A stretch of 64,000 nt of DNA from Dastarcus helophoroides (Eukaryota; Arthropoda; Insecta; Coleoptera; Bothrideridae). Where the stretch lies: contig CM053330.1 of NCBI GenBank assembly GCA_028583605.1, positions 20,920,129 to 20,984,128 on the forward strand. The letters are read 5' to 3'. The notes beneath the pieces were generated by a model. It was not told the DNA's origin. It searched no databases and saw nothing but the letters and a program-made list of their open reading frames with translations. Position numbers and translations under genes: made by a program. Position 1 is the stretch's first letter. The number at the start of each line of letters is the position of its first letter. Positions 11,930 through 24,189 of this stretch are shown here, piece after piece.

Positions 11930-12145
11930 CTCTCAGTATTTCCGTTGTAGAGTTAAAAATTTAGATTTTGGTTTTTTTGAAGTGAAAACTTCTTTAAGCG
12001 CGCTAAGCGACTAAAGATAAGGGTCAAATATTTGATATTGCCATATATGTAATCACATATATCGGTATTGCGTTACCAAATAACCCTACTTTGAACTGAT
12101 AATGAATTGCTTTACCTGTGTGCCACCGAATTTAAATCGAATTTG
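11930..12145 (-). repeat. SINE-like repeat, copy 1
   Basis: Read on the minus strand from about 12145, the sequence contains TGGCACACAGGTAAAGCA and, shortly after, CAGTTCAAAGTAGG. These resemble a degenerate tRNA A box and B box. The body continues with a phrase (TCTTTAGTCGCTTA) shared with 31800-32012, and GAAGTTTTCACTT is shared with 37205-37310. The three related copies make this a dispersed family. The tRNA-derived head is inference because the A-to-B spacing is shorter than in a tRNA. Confidence 0.5.
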
Positions 12146-15100
12146 CGAAAATGTGTGCACTATAATGGTTTAAATTGTGTTTTAATTTGGTTATTATTAT
12201 TATTACTATTTGCATTCCTTCCATAAGCAAAAATTGTTTATATTAGAAAAGAAAAAAAATGCTGCCAAAATTCTGATATGCCGACAGGCGTCAGTTGTAA
12301 AGGCGCCGTGCGAGATAAGATAAACATCGTCAATAAAGACTCTACTCAGCTCCCTATCAATGACTTATTACTTTTTATCTCCTACCAACTTATTAATGTT
12401 TTTGTTTACATTTTTGATCTGTCAATTTTGGAGGTTATTTTTCTGTTATAATTTTGCTTTATCTTTGCGTTTGGAATCTCGTACAGGTGACAATTACAAA
12501 GAAATTATCTAGAAAAACTTTAGTGAGCGAGATCTCAATTATAGAAAACGCAATTGAAATCTAATGAATTAGGATTTTCAAGAAGCAATTATGGGGCCGT
12601 TGTGAACGTTTTTAAGAATGAAAGACAAATGTTTTGAACATTTACTCATTGACGCCAGAAGGAGATATTCTAAAATTACATGGAGTTTCAATGAAAATTA
12701 ATAACAGCTTGAGGATTTCTTCATGCTTTTTTTTAGTATTGAAGTTTAATGTATCCTTTTCATGTTACTGACTGAACTATTTCTTTATTCATACAAGCTG
12801 CGTGGAAAGCTGCCTGTGAAGCACTTGATAGATACATAAAGGTAAAACTGTTTTAATATCTTTGAAGTTTTAAAGTTAAGTAATTCAACATATTTTGCAA
12901 ATCGATTCATCCTACGAACACTATAGAAACTCATTACTGGCAGTATTAAAATAATTCAAATTAAAGTGTTTACATAATCATGAAAAATTAGTACATTGAA
13001 AACATATTTGTTTAAAATATCTTGCAATTTGCTATGCAAATATGAAATTTAAATAGTGTGACAGGTTTTTTAATATGCAGTAACCCAACATAGACAAGAA
13101 CAAAGACTATATTGTATACAAATATAAAAGGTATAAAAACTATAAATAATTTTAATTTACAAATTAGGAAATTTTTATTTTTGATATTAAAATTTTAAAA
13201 ATAAACCTGTTATATCACAGTTTTACGTTTTCGCTTCTGTCGGCAATCCTCATAACTGCCCAGTTTTTTTAATTAAACTATTAAATTTTTAGTAAATCAA
13301 TCTAGAAATTTTCAATCGAGATTTCAAACTTTCAACTGTTTGGTCAACATTTCAAGTTTGCAAGTTACTCAGGGTTTTATTTAAGAAAATAAACTTTTTA
13401 TGTAACTTTGCGCGTTTAAAGTATTTGTATGAATATGTATTTACATTTTTTATTTCATAATGAACACCGGAGCTCTTGGTTACCTTGCTAAAGTTCTATC
13501 TGTAGCTAAACGAAACTGTGCAGATAGGACCAATGCTTAATAGTGAAATGTTTGCTGATTGGTGTTCGAAAATACATAAATAATATTTCTTTTTACTCTG
13601 GATTCCTTTGGAGAAAATAAACTACGAACATATTTCCATTATGACCTAACAAATGAGATGTAAACTTCTTTAATAGAACAAAATATATTCGTTTCGTTAT
13701 TAAATCCACATAATGTGCCACACTTATTTAAAATGTATGATACACATGTTTAATATTTGCGGCAAGGTAGTAGAACTAATCTGACGAAATAATAATGTAT
13801 TCGCATTCATGCAGGTGAAGTATATAGGTAGTAAAATTACTACAACACGATATTTGAAGGTTGGTAATAAAAATAAAACACTTAAGCACTCATGATTTTA
13901 TACATTCATGTAAGTATAATAAAAGAAAGGAATTTTCATGCATACAAGAAAGTTAAGAAATATTTAATATAATTTCACCGAATTGAAATTGCCTAAGAAC
14001 ATTCTTTGAATACATTGCACTTATTTGTCTTACATCAATTTCATTTTTATTTGCATATTTGTATCTACATTTAACATTATACGCAGCCATATACAATAAA
14101 ATTCGCAATATATCGTATGTGCTTTTTGCTGAATGTTAGCTCCCAAATAATGTCCACACAAGAAAATTCATGATTCATAATGCCTTAATTAATTATTTAC
14201 GATATATACTTTATTTCATACTGTCACTATTATTTTATGAAAAATATTAAGGCTTATAAAGAAGTGATACACTCAAAGTGTGAAAAATAAGTTATGTGTT
14301 GAAGTATTAGCTGCAGCATTACATAAAAAAAGAACAATAAAAGTTAGATTAGAAGAACATAGTCTGACAAGGAAATAGCAAATGTCTTTTTCTGAAATTG
14401 ATCGAGAATATCTATTTTTTGGCACAATTTCAGGCTCCAAAATACGTTATTCCAGTATTTTAGCCCGTTTCTAAGGGATCATCACAAAACATCTCGAGAA
14501 AGTTTTTTTTCCGTTCTAGGCCGAGATTGTTCTTAACTTTCCCGTACAGGATTGACAAGAAACAAATAGCGATTGTCAAGGAAACGATTTCATAGAATGA
14601 CAATGAAAAACGTCATGAATTTTGAAAAATTTCTTAATTTAAGTATAATACCGAGTGCGATTTCAGATAAAATAGTATGTGTATTTGATAATATTTTGAA
14701 AACTTGATTTTCTAAGAATCGTATTTTGTCAAAGTCGAAACAGAACATATTGGATGTCGGAATATTTAATAATTCAAACGAACTTCGACTGTTCCCTTAC
14801 CAAATTATGATAGTTCCAGTTTCTATTATGAAAGATTTTCACTGTATAAATACTATCAATTAGGGGGACTCTATGCAAATTTTTACAAACTTCTCCTCCA
14901 GACTATCGCTCGCCTCATTAAGATCGATATATTCATTTATCCTTCAAACTTATCCATAGGCACGTACTTCAGGGCGAAATGTGTTGCGATTTCGAAAGCA
15001 TAAAAATATACTATACATATAGTAAACTTACATAAATAGTATTTTAATATGGAGTGGGTAAAAAGTTTAGAACTATGCAGATAAAATCAAATTCACAGAA

Positions 15101-15273
15101 TTGGTAAAAAAATCCTTAAACAGATCGAATTATATTTTTAGGAACGCATCTTTCTTGATTATTGCCGTCACTCGAGACTCGATAGTGTTACAATATACGA
15201 GTGCCATATATTTGATACTCCTATATTGCGAGTACTGTTCGATTCCCTCAGTAAATATTTTGACCTGGATATA
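12146..15273. other. AT-rich stretch without a recognised gene
   Basis: Scanned on both strands. No domain-bearing frame, no clear inverted or tandem repeat and no structured RNA were recognised. Confidence 0.45.
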
Positions 15274-15448
15274 CCGTGTTTTTTTTTAGTTTGTAGGTTA
15301 CCTTTATATGGAGCACCATTTATTATAAAGGCAAACTGATTTTGTCGATGGGGCTAGTCACAGTTAAACTACCTTTAATAAATATTTTCAACTTCCTCCC
15401 ATTTCCGGTTATACCGGAAGTAGACATCAAATTTCTTATTTTAAATTG

Positions 15449-17046
15449 GCATTTCCAGCTAAGGATCACTCCCTCTGGTGGCGACAATTATAACTACTGC
15501 TTGTAGGTCACAGGTTTGTTTACATTTTGAAATAGCGTTTGCTTTGTGAATGTAGCCATAACAAGGGTTCAATTTTCGGTTAGTTGATGTTAGAATCAGA
15601 AGTTAATGGTTCGATTAGTTTGTACCTAATTACCTAAAGTAGTTTGAGACATTTGTTTATACCTACCTATATTTATAGACTTTTTAAATTTAGTTATTCA
15701 TTATTGTAGAATATGGAATTTACTTCAAATCAAATAAAAAGCAAATCAAAGATTTTTGGCATTATTTATGGCTGCATTACACAAAAATATACAAGAGAAA
15801 ATATTTAGAAGGCTCTTGCTAACATTCTTTGTTTATGAAACTAAAAAACATGATATTTCATATACAGTGCTCTTATTTCTCTTCCGTAACATTTCTATTG
15901 TTGAGACAGTTAATGATTAATTTTACTAAATGTTATCAATTTTAAACATAGTTTTACAGCGAGCTATTCTATTTGTCCTCAAGAAGGACATTTACGATAC
16001 CATAACTGTGTGGCTAATGTTTTAAATAATTTCCAAACATTAGAAGTATTCCAGAATGTACTTAAATTCTAGTTTAAGCAGCAACATGTCTTTGCTGCAT
16101 AATCAAAATGGTAAGGGTAACCAAATTTTAAAATTCATCACTGAAATGAATCCTTCTTGGCTGATTACGGTGCTAAAAAACGAACCCTGGTCCAGTCATA
16201 TCAGTCACTTGTCAAAATATTGTAGACTTTTTAATATTTATTGTGGCATTTATTGTTAATACAGTTTATTAGTGGTGATTATCACTTTTATCAGTAAGAT
16301 ATGGGGGGCTAAAGCATCAGATAAACAATTTTTGAAAGTAGTAATTAAATTCAGTAGTTAAGAATAGGTGGATGCTATCGTGAAGGAATTTTATTCGATG
16401 TAATGTGCAATTCAAACCTTATTACTTTATTTTAAATTTTCTCCATTTTCTTCTTTTACACACCAATAATAAACGTTACTTCCATTCAGAAGCCTTTCCC
16501 CTAAAAATATTTTCAATCTTTAACTGAACAACAAAATTAACTATTGTTAAGTATTACTACACCTTCTAAGAAATTATTTAGTTCTTTTCAAATAACTTAC
16601 GACTACAAGAAATTTTACATATCTTCTAACGTATTCATCACTTACAACTTTTAGAATGTTAAACTGTTCTAGTAAATTAAAATAATATTCCTGAGGATTG
16701 AGGCTATATTGATAAATTTACCCTTTAACAATTATTCCATACAGAAGTTGAGCTGTAAAAACAAGATTAAGATGCTTATGCACTGCAATCAATCTCGCCC
16801 ACATTCCAAAACATAAAAGCTTTTTCCCCGAATCCAGTATAATTTGTATAAACAATCGGCTTGTTTTAATTACCTTAGTTATTGTCCGCTTAATATACAT
16901 ATAATTATAAAAACTGCTTGGCAAAATAAGAAAATATTCATAGGAAATGTCTAATTTTTACATACATATTATAACCTTAAAGATAGGTTATAAGCAAGCG
17001 ACCTACTTGCGATCAGCTGATAGTTGGCGCGAACTTTTAATTCGAA
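15449..17046. mobile_element. unidentified 1.6-kb insertion in the FB1 left arm
   Basis: The segment is inferred because the FB1 arm sequence stops at TTATTTTAAATT near 15448 and resumes around 17050 relative to the uninterrupted right arm. It begins near GGCATTTCCAGCTAAGG, contains CTCCCTCTGGTGGCGAC, and ends near TTCGAATCGCC. I could not match its ends as convincing terminal repeats, and no coding domain was seen. It may be a non-autonomous DNA element. Confidence 0.4.
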
Positions 17047-17074
17047 TCGCCAATAGCAACCCCCAAACTTTATA

Positions 17075-18481
17075 TCGGAATATCAAAAATTATCTTGGTC
17101 AAGGGTGGTTGTGGAATGTAAAACGTGTATCTTACTTAAAATTTTTGAATATGTTTTGTTGTGTCAGAATCTGTCAAGGCATTGTAGTGAAATTTTCGAA
17201 TACAGTTTTTGAATCATGCCTCTTACACCACAAAATTTTCATGATTGAAGCCTATTTTCGAACGGGTGGGCTAGTTAATGGAAATTGGCAATGCAGTCAA
17301 TGTTTGTGTCTGGACAATTTTCGAGAGCACTTCCCAAACGTGGAAATATTAGCGGACAATTTTTATGCGTGCCTTACAAATTGTGTTGAAGTGGTTCGCT
17401 AAATTGGTTGTGTGACTCATAAAAAAAGTGCTGGTAGACCAGGAGTTCATACAGAAGAAGTTGTCAATGACGTTCGTCAACGTATGGAAGAGGAGCCTGC
17501 AAAATCTTTGAAAGGTCTTTCTCAGGAAATTGGACTTTCTTATGGAACATGTTAGAAGATTTTAAAGAAAGACTTGAACATGCATTCATATAAGATGCAA
17601 GCATATCAAGCTCTTTTGCCCGCAGACCACCCCAGACGCCTTGCTTACTGCCATTGGTTTATCAATAATTTAATGAATGACGATCTTCTGGACTTAACTT
17701 TTTTTTCTGACGAAGCGTGGTTCCACCTTTCGGGATACATCAATTCTCAAAATATGCGAATGTGGAGCAATGATAACCCTCATGTTTTTACTGAATCGCC
17801 ACTACATGCTTAAAAAATGCGTGTTTGGATGACAGTTTCTCGCAGAAAAATAATTGGGCCAATTTTTTTCGATGTCACCGTCAACGCAGAAAGGTGCAGA
17901 CACAACTTGTTGGCTGAATTTGTGCAACAGTTAAACGATGATGAACTTCGGTACGGTTATTTCCAGCACGACGGTGCAACAGCACATTCTACACGAGAAA
18001 ATATTGCTTTCCTCCGCGAGTTTTTTGTTGACCGGCTGATAAGTTTGCATACCGAAGTTGAGTTTCCTCCTAGATCACCTTGTTTGACAATTATGGACTA
18101 TTTTATATTTCCTTACTTAAAAAACAAAATTTTCGCAACTCCGGTAAATAATTTGCAAGAACTACAACAAAGAATTGTTCAGCAATGTGCAACCATAACG
18201 CCAGAAATGCTGCAAAACGCTTTTCACAGCATGAAGATGTGCATCGAACAAAACGGGGGAGATTTCCAGCAATTACTGTAATTTAGTTTTTCTTGTTACT
18301 TAAACCGTTATTTCACATTTTGTAGTTCATTATTGTTTCACAACTAAAATAAATAGGTATGAAATTTGTAGGTTATTGATGATGTCAGTGTGACAGTGAC
18401 ATAATTATTTCAAACGTAAAGTAAGACACACGTTTTACATTCCACAAGCACCCTTGACCAAGATAATTGTTGATATTCCGG
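17075..18481 (+). mobile_element. DD41D mariner-like element, copy 1
   Basis: Terminal inverted repeats TCGGAATATCAAAAATTATC (17075) and its inverted partner ending CCGG at 18481 are flanked by TA on both sides. The TIRs include CTTGGTCAAGGGTG and GGAATGTAAAACGTG, also present at 49246, 49545 and 52198. Total length is 1407 bp. It encodes the broken transposase at 17216-18281 and sits in the left arm of FB1. Confidence 0.88.
17216..18281 (+). pseudogene. DD41D mariner-type transposase, inactivated
   Basis: The product would start MPLT and lead into HKIFMIEAYFRTGGLVNGNW, the N-terminal helix-turn-helix of this transposase group. A small deletion after the ATG shifts the frame. The long body frame then has three in-frame stops: TAA 17400-17402 (at R-stop-IGC), TAG 17553-17555 and TAA 17811-17813. 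Catalytic motifs survive as FSDEAWFHLSGY, YFQHDGATAH and TIMDYF. I count 41 residues between the second and third aspartates, hence DD41D. The C-terminus, MCIEQNGGDFQQLL, is complete. The second copy at 49679-50741 supplies the comparison for the start. It cannot make functional transposase as it stands. Confidence 0.88.
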
Positions 18482-19375
18482 TACTTTATTTGAATTTTAC
18501 GTAAAAAAATAAGGTGAGTTTATGTTTACATGTTTATTGGTACTTTTGATAGTTTTAAAGATATTTCAATTTTTCGAAAAAAAAAATGACAAAAACGGGG
18601 GCTATTTTGACTCTTTGTATCAGCAGAGTGATAAAAATTTTATGATCTTTATTGTTTTTGTTTTATTAAAAAAAATGTTTTTTTATATGGAAACTATGTG
18701 TTTTTTAATTATTTTTGGATTCTTCAAAAAAAAAGAAGAAGAAAGTTATATGACTAATTTAAAAGATAACCGTGCACGACGAATAGGTTTTTGGTTAATT
18801 GTTAGAATACTTATTGAAAAATATTTATGGAGCCACGAATGTAAGTTTCGTAAAAATGGTTTGTTAAACAGACTTCTCATTTTTGAAGTAATGAAAATCA
18901 ACAATAAATGTTCAAGAAAATTCATCCTTTACCACTTATTCTGTTGGATTAGAACTCAGGATTTGTGAGCTTTAAATTTTATAACGAAAATCGAAATGGA
19001 AATTTTTTAGTGATTTTTTTACGACTACTGCATGACGAGCATATTGCTAAGAACAATCGGATGTGTTTAAAATGTTATGATATGTTATGATTTGTAGGTA
19101 TTAAATTTTATAATGAAAATTGAAACAGAAATTATCTAGTGATTTTTTTACGACGACTGCATGACAAGCATATTTCTAGGAACAATCGGATGTGCTTAAA
19201 AAGGTTACTCAATTCGAAATCTTAAAATATGCCTTGAAATGTATTGAAACAGAAGACCGTCCTTGTTGTTCTTGATGTAAATTTTTGGCAATTATTTTAT
19301 TTTCTTATTACTTATTATAAGTAATTCTTTAAGCTTTTATTGCCTACAGTTAATTTCCTACTTGAACAAAAAGGA
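18482..19375. repeat. FB1 inner left arm and centre with a ~129-bp direct duplication
   Basis: 18484-18770 is inverted against about 19380-19800 (shared TTTTACGTAAAAAAATAAGG). In the centre, about 18964-19075 and 19093-19200 are direct diverged copies sharing AGTGATTTTTTTACGAC and AACAATCGGATGTG. A 148-codon frame at 18522-18968 runs through this arm; it is low-complexity and I do not consider it a gene. Confidence 0.6.
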
Positions 19376-19999
19376 GATGTTTGATTCTTTTTATTTTAAG
19401 ATTTATGTAAAATACTTTTGTGTAACAGCACAAAATTTTAAAAAAACCAATGAAACTTTTTTCTTCATTTTATGTGAAGAATCCAAAAATGATTAAAAAA
19501 CATACAGTTCCCATTTGAAAAAACAGAGTTTTTTTGAATAAAACAAAAACAATAAAGATTATAAAATTTCCATCACCCTGTATGTAAAATCTGATTATGT
19601 TATTAGAGTCTTTATAATATTCCGCGACTTCAACTTAAATTTCATGTTTTTACTGCAAATAATAAAAAAGATACAAAGAGTCAAAATAACCCTCTTTTCT
19701 GTCATTTTTTTTTTGAAAAATTGAAGTATCTTTATAACTATCAGAGGTATCAATAAAGATGTATAAATAAACTCACCTTATTTTTTTACGTAAAATCCAA
19801 AGAAAATATAAAATTTGAGGGTTGTTATTTAAAATAAGAAAGTTTATGTCTACTTCCGGTATAACCGGAAGTGGGAGAAAGCTGATAATATTTTTAAAAG
19901 ATAGCTTAGCCCCGATTAGCCTCATTGACAAAATCAGTTTCCCTTTATAATAAGTAGTGCTCCATATAAAGGTAACCTCCCTACTAAAAAAACACCCGA

Positions 20000-21564
20000 T
20001 ATATATTCTAACTTTTATTAGAACAGAATATCAACCAATAATAAATTTCATTTATCAACCAGTTCAAATTTCCCCCTTTTAAGTGAGTGTTAATGTCATT
20101 TGTTTAATTTTAAATTAAAGAAAATCAAATTCTCTAGGTTTATTTTAGAAAAATGCGTTTTTTCACAAATTTTTTGGACCTAACCAAAAATAATATCTTT
20201 AAAATGCACTAATTTCATTTATTGTTTTAAGTTTATTATTGTAAATTACATGTTTTCAAAAATATAAACTCTCAATTAGAAAATACAGGGTTAGTACTAT
20301 TTCACGTCTCACCATTGGGACCTTGTAAACTATTGCAGATACAGAATTTGTTAAATTACAAAAAGTTGCCTAATTTTGATGGTAATATTTTTATGAAAAC
20401 AGATGAGAAATATCTCTCTTGATTTCTGAAATATTTTGAATTAACTGAAAATCGTGAATTTCTTTTTTTTAATATCTCATTTGTTTATACAGATAATGTT
20501 ACAAAATTTAGTAATCTATTTTATTATAATGGTGAAATTGGATTATTTTAATCTGTCTTGATTCTCAATATGCGATCTTCAACTTTTTTTTCTTACGGAC
20601 ACCATATTGAAATGTTACATGGCCAAATAGGCCAAGACAATGCAATATATGAAAATAATCAAACTAACCCCACCTAATAAAATACTGCTAGAAAGTTAAT
20701 TCTATCTTTTTTCCTCATTAAATTATGTTAGTACAATGTTTTGGCACATGCATTTTTAAATGTTTTTCGGACCATTACTGTACCCATCGAGATACAACTT
20801 AAGATTAATGCCAAATAAATTTTCGGAGACTTTTTTAGTTAAATACTTATTTGACCCACACCTCAGACTGTTAGAAATATCTGGCACAAAACTTTGTATT
20901 TCTATAATTGAGAAGAAATTTCCACTACTATATATAGGGTGTAGGAAAAGTTGGTACAAAACTTGAGAAGGTGAAAGTAGAGCCATAATTAAAATAGTAA
21001 AACATATTCATATAAACATAAACTGTGGAGCACAGTTACTCAGATGTAGCCCTCTAAAAGAGGTTACACTATCACTGGCCCATTTTTTGAATAATTTTCT
21101 TGAAAATTATAATAATAAAATGAAACTTGTAGATAATAATTATTACATAATAGTGAGGGTCTTTAATTAGTTAATTGCCACGAGTTTAACCAAAATCTGT
21201 TGTAAATAAGGGTAGTTTTCCGACTAACCTTCACATAAGATTTTCGATATTTTTTTAATTTCCTTAAATAAAAATAAATATTAACCAAATGACTTTATTT
21301 TCTAAGGAATTGGACCTTTTTAGTGATAGAATGAATTCATATTGACCTTCGAATTTAACCTAGCTTAGTCGGAAATTATTTTTTTTTAAACGATGTCGAT
21401 GTGAGGTTCAGAACAGTAACATTTTTCTACATCGTCAAGTAGTAGGTGCCTTCACGATGACACTTTTATTGTGGTGTTTGTTAACGTTCCCGTGCTATCA
21501 TTAAAATTTTTCTTTAACTCCAATTTCTGTGTTCGTAAATTTAACTAAATCACATTATTTTTAC
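20000..21564. other. no gene recognised
   Basis: About 20280-20660 is loosely related to 6575-6960. Near 20930 an ATATATAGGGTGTAGG word resembles a mariner-type end. No coding domain was seen. Confidence 0.4.
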
Positions 21565-21775
21565 AGGATATACTTCTTCCGGGATTGGCCCGTGTCAAAG
21601 AACTACTAAAAGTGCTCGACCTTTCGCCCACCATCGTAGGGAGCTTCTTCTGGAACAAAGAAATAAAAGGCAAGGAAATATAAAAAAAAAACTGAAAAAA
21701 GGGGCCAATTTCAAAGCATTAGAGCACTGTAACTCAGTATGTCCACCATACCAGAGGCAAAACTCTTCTTCCTTT
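21565..21775. mobile_element. Penelope-like end repeat, family B, copy 1
   Basis: Shares AGGATATACTTCTTCCGGG, a TCGACSTTTCGCCCACCATCG segment and CTCAGTATGTCCACCATACC with 29829-30294 and 39410-39787. On the minus strand it reads GCTCCCTACGATGGTGGGCGA followed by AAGG, a stem resembling helix II of hammerhead-like motifs in PLE ends. No RT or GIY-YIG accompanies it, so it is an isolated end. Confidence 0.6.
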
Positions 21776-22716
21776 TGCATTTTAGTCACTAGATTCTCTT
21801 TCATCTTCCTCTGCTATACGAATAGCAGGTGTGCATAGTTTCTCTATAAATTAATTTAAAACTGCTTGTGCCAAAACATTGTAACAAGATTGACTAAGGC
21901 ACAGACATATTTTATCACTAAAACTTTATAATTGTTACCTTATGATAGTAATTTTGAGTTGTAACGTGAGTTGTAACGTAAAAAAAAATTTTCTCCAAGT
22001 GGTCTAAAATTTTTTTTTTCTTTGTGCGAAAACGTAACAGGATCTAATGAGTCACAAAGGTATTTTGCAATATAATGAACATAGTAACAGTCCAATTTTT
22101 TTTAATGCTTGTTCCAAAACATTGTAGCAGTATTTAATGAGGCACAAACATATTTTTCAATATAACTTAATTGTTAATTGCTGGTATTAATTTTAAGTTG
22201 TAACTCGATTAGTTTAATTGATGTGCAAAAAGTAGAACGGAAGCGGTGCTACTAAAATTAAGTAACAACTTCCAACCAGGCACGAAAACTTTTTTTTTTC
22301 ATTGTGGCCTTCTAAAATAACGTTTTAAAAACATTTTATCCTGTTACGTTGTCGACAGAAATTTTTGCGGTCTGCTCTTGCTAGAGATATTGCATGTAGA
22401 TTTTTTTTGAGGAATTGCTGTCGAAGTAATTTACGATTCAAAATCAAATAGACGATAGAAGCCACAAAAAAGAAATGATTAAATCAAACACGGGGAAAAC
22501 ACAAAGAGAACCCTAAAATGAGGCAAGCTTTAAATAAAATTCGAGTTTTTTCGGGAATTTTACCAGATAAAGTTTGCTTCAGTTTTACTGAATCCGTTCC
22601 AGTTAAGGTTACTGCTATATATGAAATTGCGTTTAACACGCTTACGCGAAAGTTTGCAAACTCCAAACTTTTGGTATTACCTGAATGTGTAATTTGACAT
22701 ATATTATTGTTGAGAT
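21776..22716. other. no gene recognised
   Basis: A minus-strand frame at 22484-22789 has no recognisable domain and overlaps the hairpin that follows. Nothing else was identified. Confidence 0.4.
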
Positions 22717-23003
22717 AATAAGCCTTGTATTTACGAATATATACAAGTTTATTCTGATGCAATTGAAATCTAATTTCATTAGAATCCAATGAAAACTAGA
22801 CAAATGGTCATTTATCGAACTAGATGAAAGTAAAGTCATGCCGAGGACGTTTGTATCTATGGATGTTGCGATGCAACCCGTGATACAAGCTTTGCCTCAT
22901 CTACGTGAACTTTGCAATTGCAGTCTAGTTTTCATTAGATTCTAATGAAATTATATTTAAACTTATATATATTCGTATATGCAAGGCTTATTATCTCAGC
23001 AGA
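22717..23003. repeat. inverted repeat, ~85-bp arms, ~115-bp loop
   Basis: Left arm about 22717-22800 (GAGATAATAAGCCTTGTAT ... CCAATGAAAACTAGAC) is mirrored by about 22922-23003 (GTCTAGTTTTCATTAGATTC ... GGCTTATTATCTC). The hammerhead ribozyme starts 135 bp to the right. Whether both belong to one element is unknown. Confidence 0.75.
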
Positions 23004-23137
23004 GAAGAATGCTTCAATTAGCATGTAGCGAAAATGTTTGCGTAATAAACAGTTAAAAGTCAGTTTCAAATCACCCAATGGGTGTTTACTCTCTTGGATA
23101 CTTATACGACTGACTAACGGCTTTAATTTGGAAGTGT

Positions 23138-23205
23138 ATACAACCACCGTACCATACTGATGAGGCCAAGTAAGGCCGAAACTAGTCTATGGTTGCGGTT
23201 GTACA
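23138..23205 (+). ncRNA. hammerhead ribozyme, type I topology
   Basis: The full catalytic consensus is present. CTGATGA (23157-23163) is followed by helix II GGCC/GGCC (23164-23167 with 23174-23177) with loop AAGTAA, then GAAA (23178-23181). Helix III is only A-C/G-T around a TA loop (23181-23182 with 23185-23186). The predicted cleavage site follows C 23187 of GTC. Helix I pairs ACCATA (23151-23156) with TATGGT (23188-23193). After an asymmetric internal loop of 5 and 3 nt, a second segment pairs TACAACC (23139-23145) with GGTTGTA (23197-23203). An internal loop in helix I opposite loop II is typical of natural fast-cleaving hammerheads. In animals such ribozymes with tiny helix III are known from Penelope-like retroelements and small retrozyme-type repeats, where they process repeat RNA and may act as dimers. 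The host element here was not identified. Confidence 0.85.
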
Positions 23206-23939
23206 TATTTTCAATTTTAAGCACGTTTAATTACGGAACATTTAATTGGTCATATATTATTGTGTTTATTTAATTATTTCATTTTTTTAAGTTATATCTT
23301 TTTAAAATCAAAATAATTTAGATGCACTTAAATATAAAAACAAAATTTACCAAATAGTTTAATAAGTTTTTGAATTGCCCCTTACAGTATCATAAATCCA
23401 TGCAGATTCCTCTGGTCATGCAGGTTTTCCTGAAATGTGATTACAAAACATGGGGACAATAAAATTGTTAGTGATATAGGTGCACTATTCATGCAACACT
23501 TATGTATTGCATGAGCTCCACGTTTTTCATTTTAGACACTACAAGTATTATTACAGCTATACGAAATGTATAGTCACAAATTTTCGGAAAAATCTGTATG
23601 GACTTGGGAATTTGCGTGGAGTTATAAATTGGTAAGGGGTGTGGTCTATTTTAGAAACTTGTTCAATTAAAAACTTTTTTTTCACTGAAACAATTGTTTA
23701 AACATATGTGGAGATAACCCAAAGACAATTTTGAGACCGATTAACATAGGAAATGAAACGTTTTATGATTCTTTATCCAAAAAAGAATCAACGGAATGAC
23801 GGCGATCCGACAAATCTTGCACAAAAAAAAAACAAAACCGATTTAACCAACGAAAAGAATTGTAACCACAACATTTTGGCACTGTAAGGGTAATTTACTC
23901 AATGACTTTAAATAACGCAATACATTTCTAAGCAACACA
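23206..23939. other. no gene recognised
   Basis: The sequence right of the ribozyme is probably part of the same unidentified repeat for some distance. No coding signal was seen. Confidence 0.4.
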
Positions 23940-24189
23940 TACAGTATGTCCCACCGGGAATCGCCGTGATTGGCATCTGACAAACTACACATATAAAAAA
24001 TTTGAAAATTTAACAACTTAGCAAAGTCGACGGGGCCAACACAACTAAAATATTCGCAAAGTTGTAATACTTCCGGTTATACCGGAATCAGACACCAACT
24101 TTGTTATTTTAAATGAGACACCATATATATTTTTACATTTTTTGATTTTATTTTATATTTTAAGGCTACTTTAAAACACAAACATTGTT

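Larger units (their letters stand above)
15274..19999. mobile_element. foldback-type DNA element (FB1) carrying two insertions
   Basis: Terminal sequence CCGTGTTTTTTTTTAG at 15274 is mirrored by TCGGGTGTTTTTTTAG read inward from 19999, with TA outside both ends, as in Tc1/mariner elements. The inverted arms share GGTTACCTTTATATGGAGCA and a 16-bp near-palindrome (CTTCCGGTTATACCGGAA). The right arm runs continuously from 19999 to about 19375. The left arm is broken: 15274-15448, then an unidentified insertion, then 17047-17074, then the DD41D mariner, then 18482 to about 18770. Removing the insertions gives ~500-600-bp arms around a ~600-bp centre. No transposase belonging to FB1 itself was seen. 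Confidence 0.72.

Noticed and set aside
16947..17228. N-terminal extension of the 151-codon frame before the transposase
   Set aside because: It crosses the mariner TIR and TA boundary at 17075, so it is read-through from flanking DNA; the real start by comparison with copy 2 is near 17216.
18522..18968. 148-codon open frame
   Set aside because: Lies in the FB1 inverted arm, is Phe/Lys/Ile-rich and low-complexity, and its mirror arm has the same composition; no domain.
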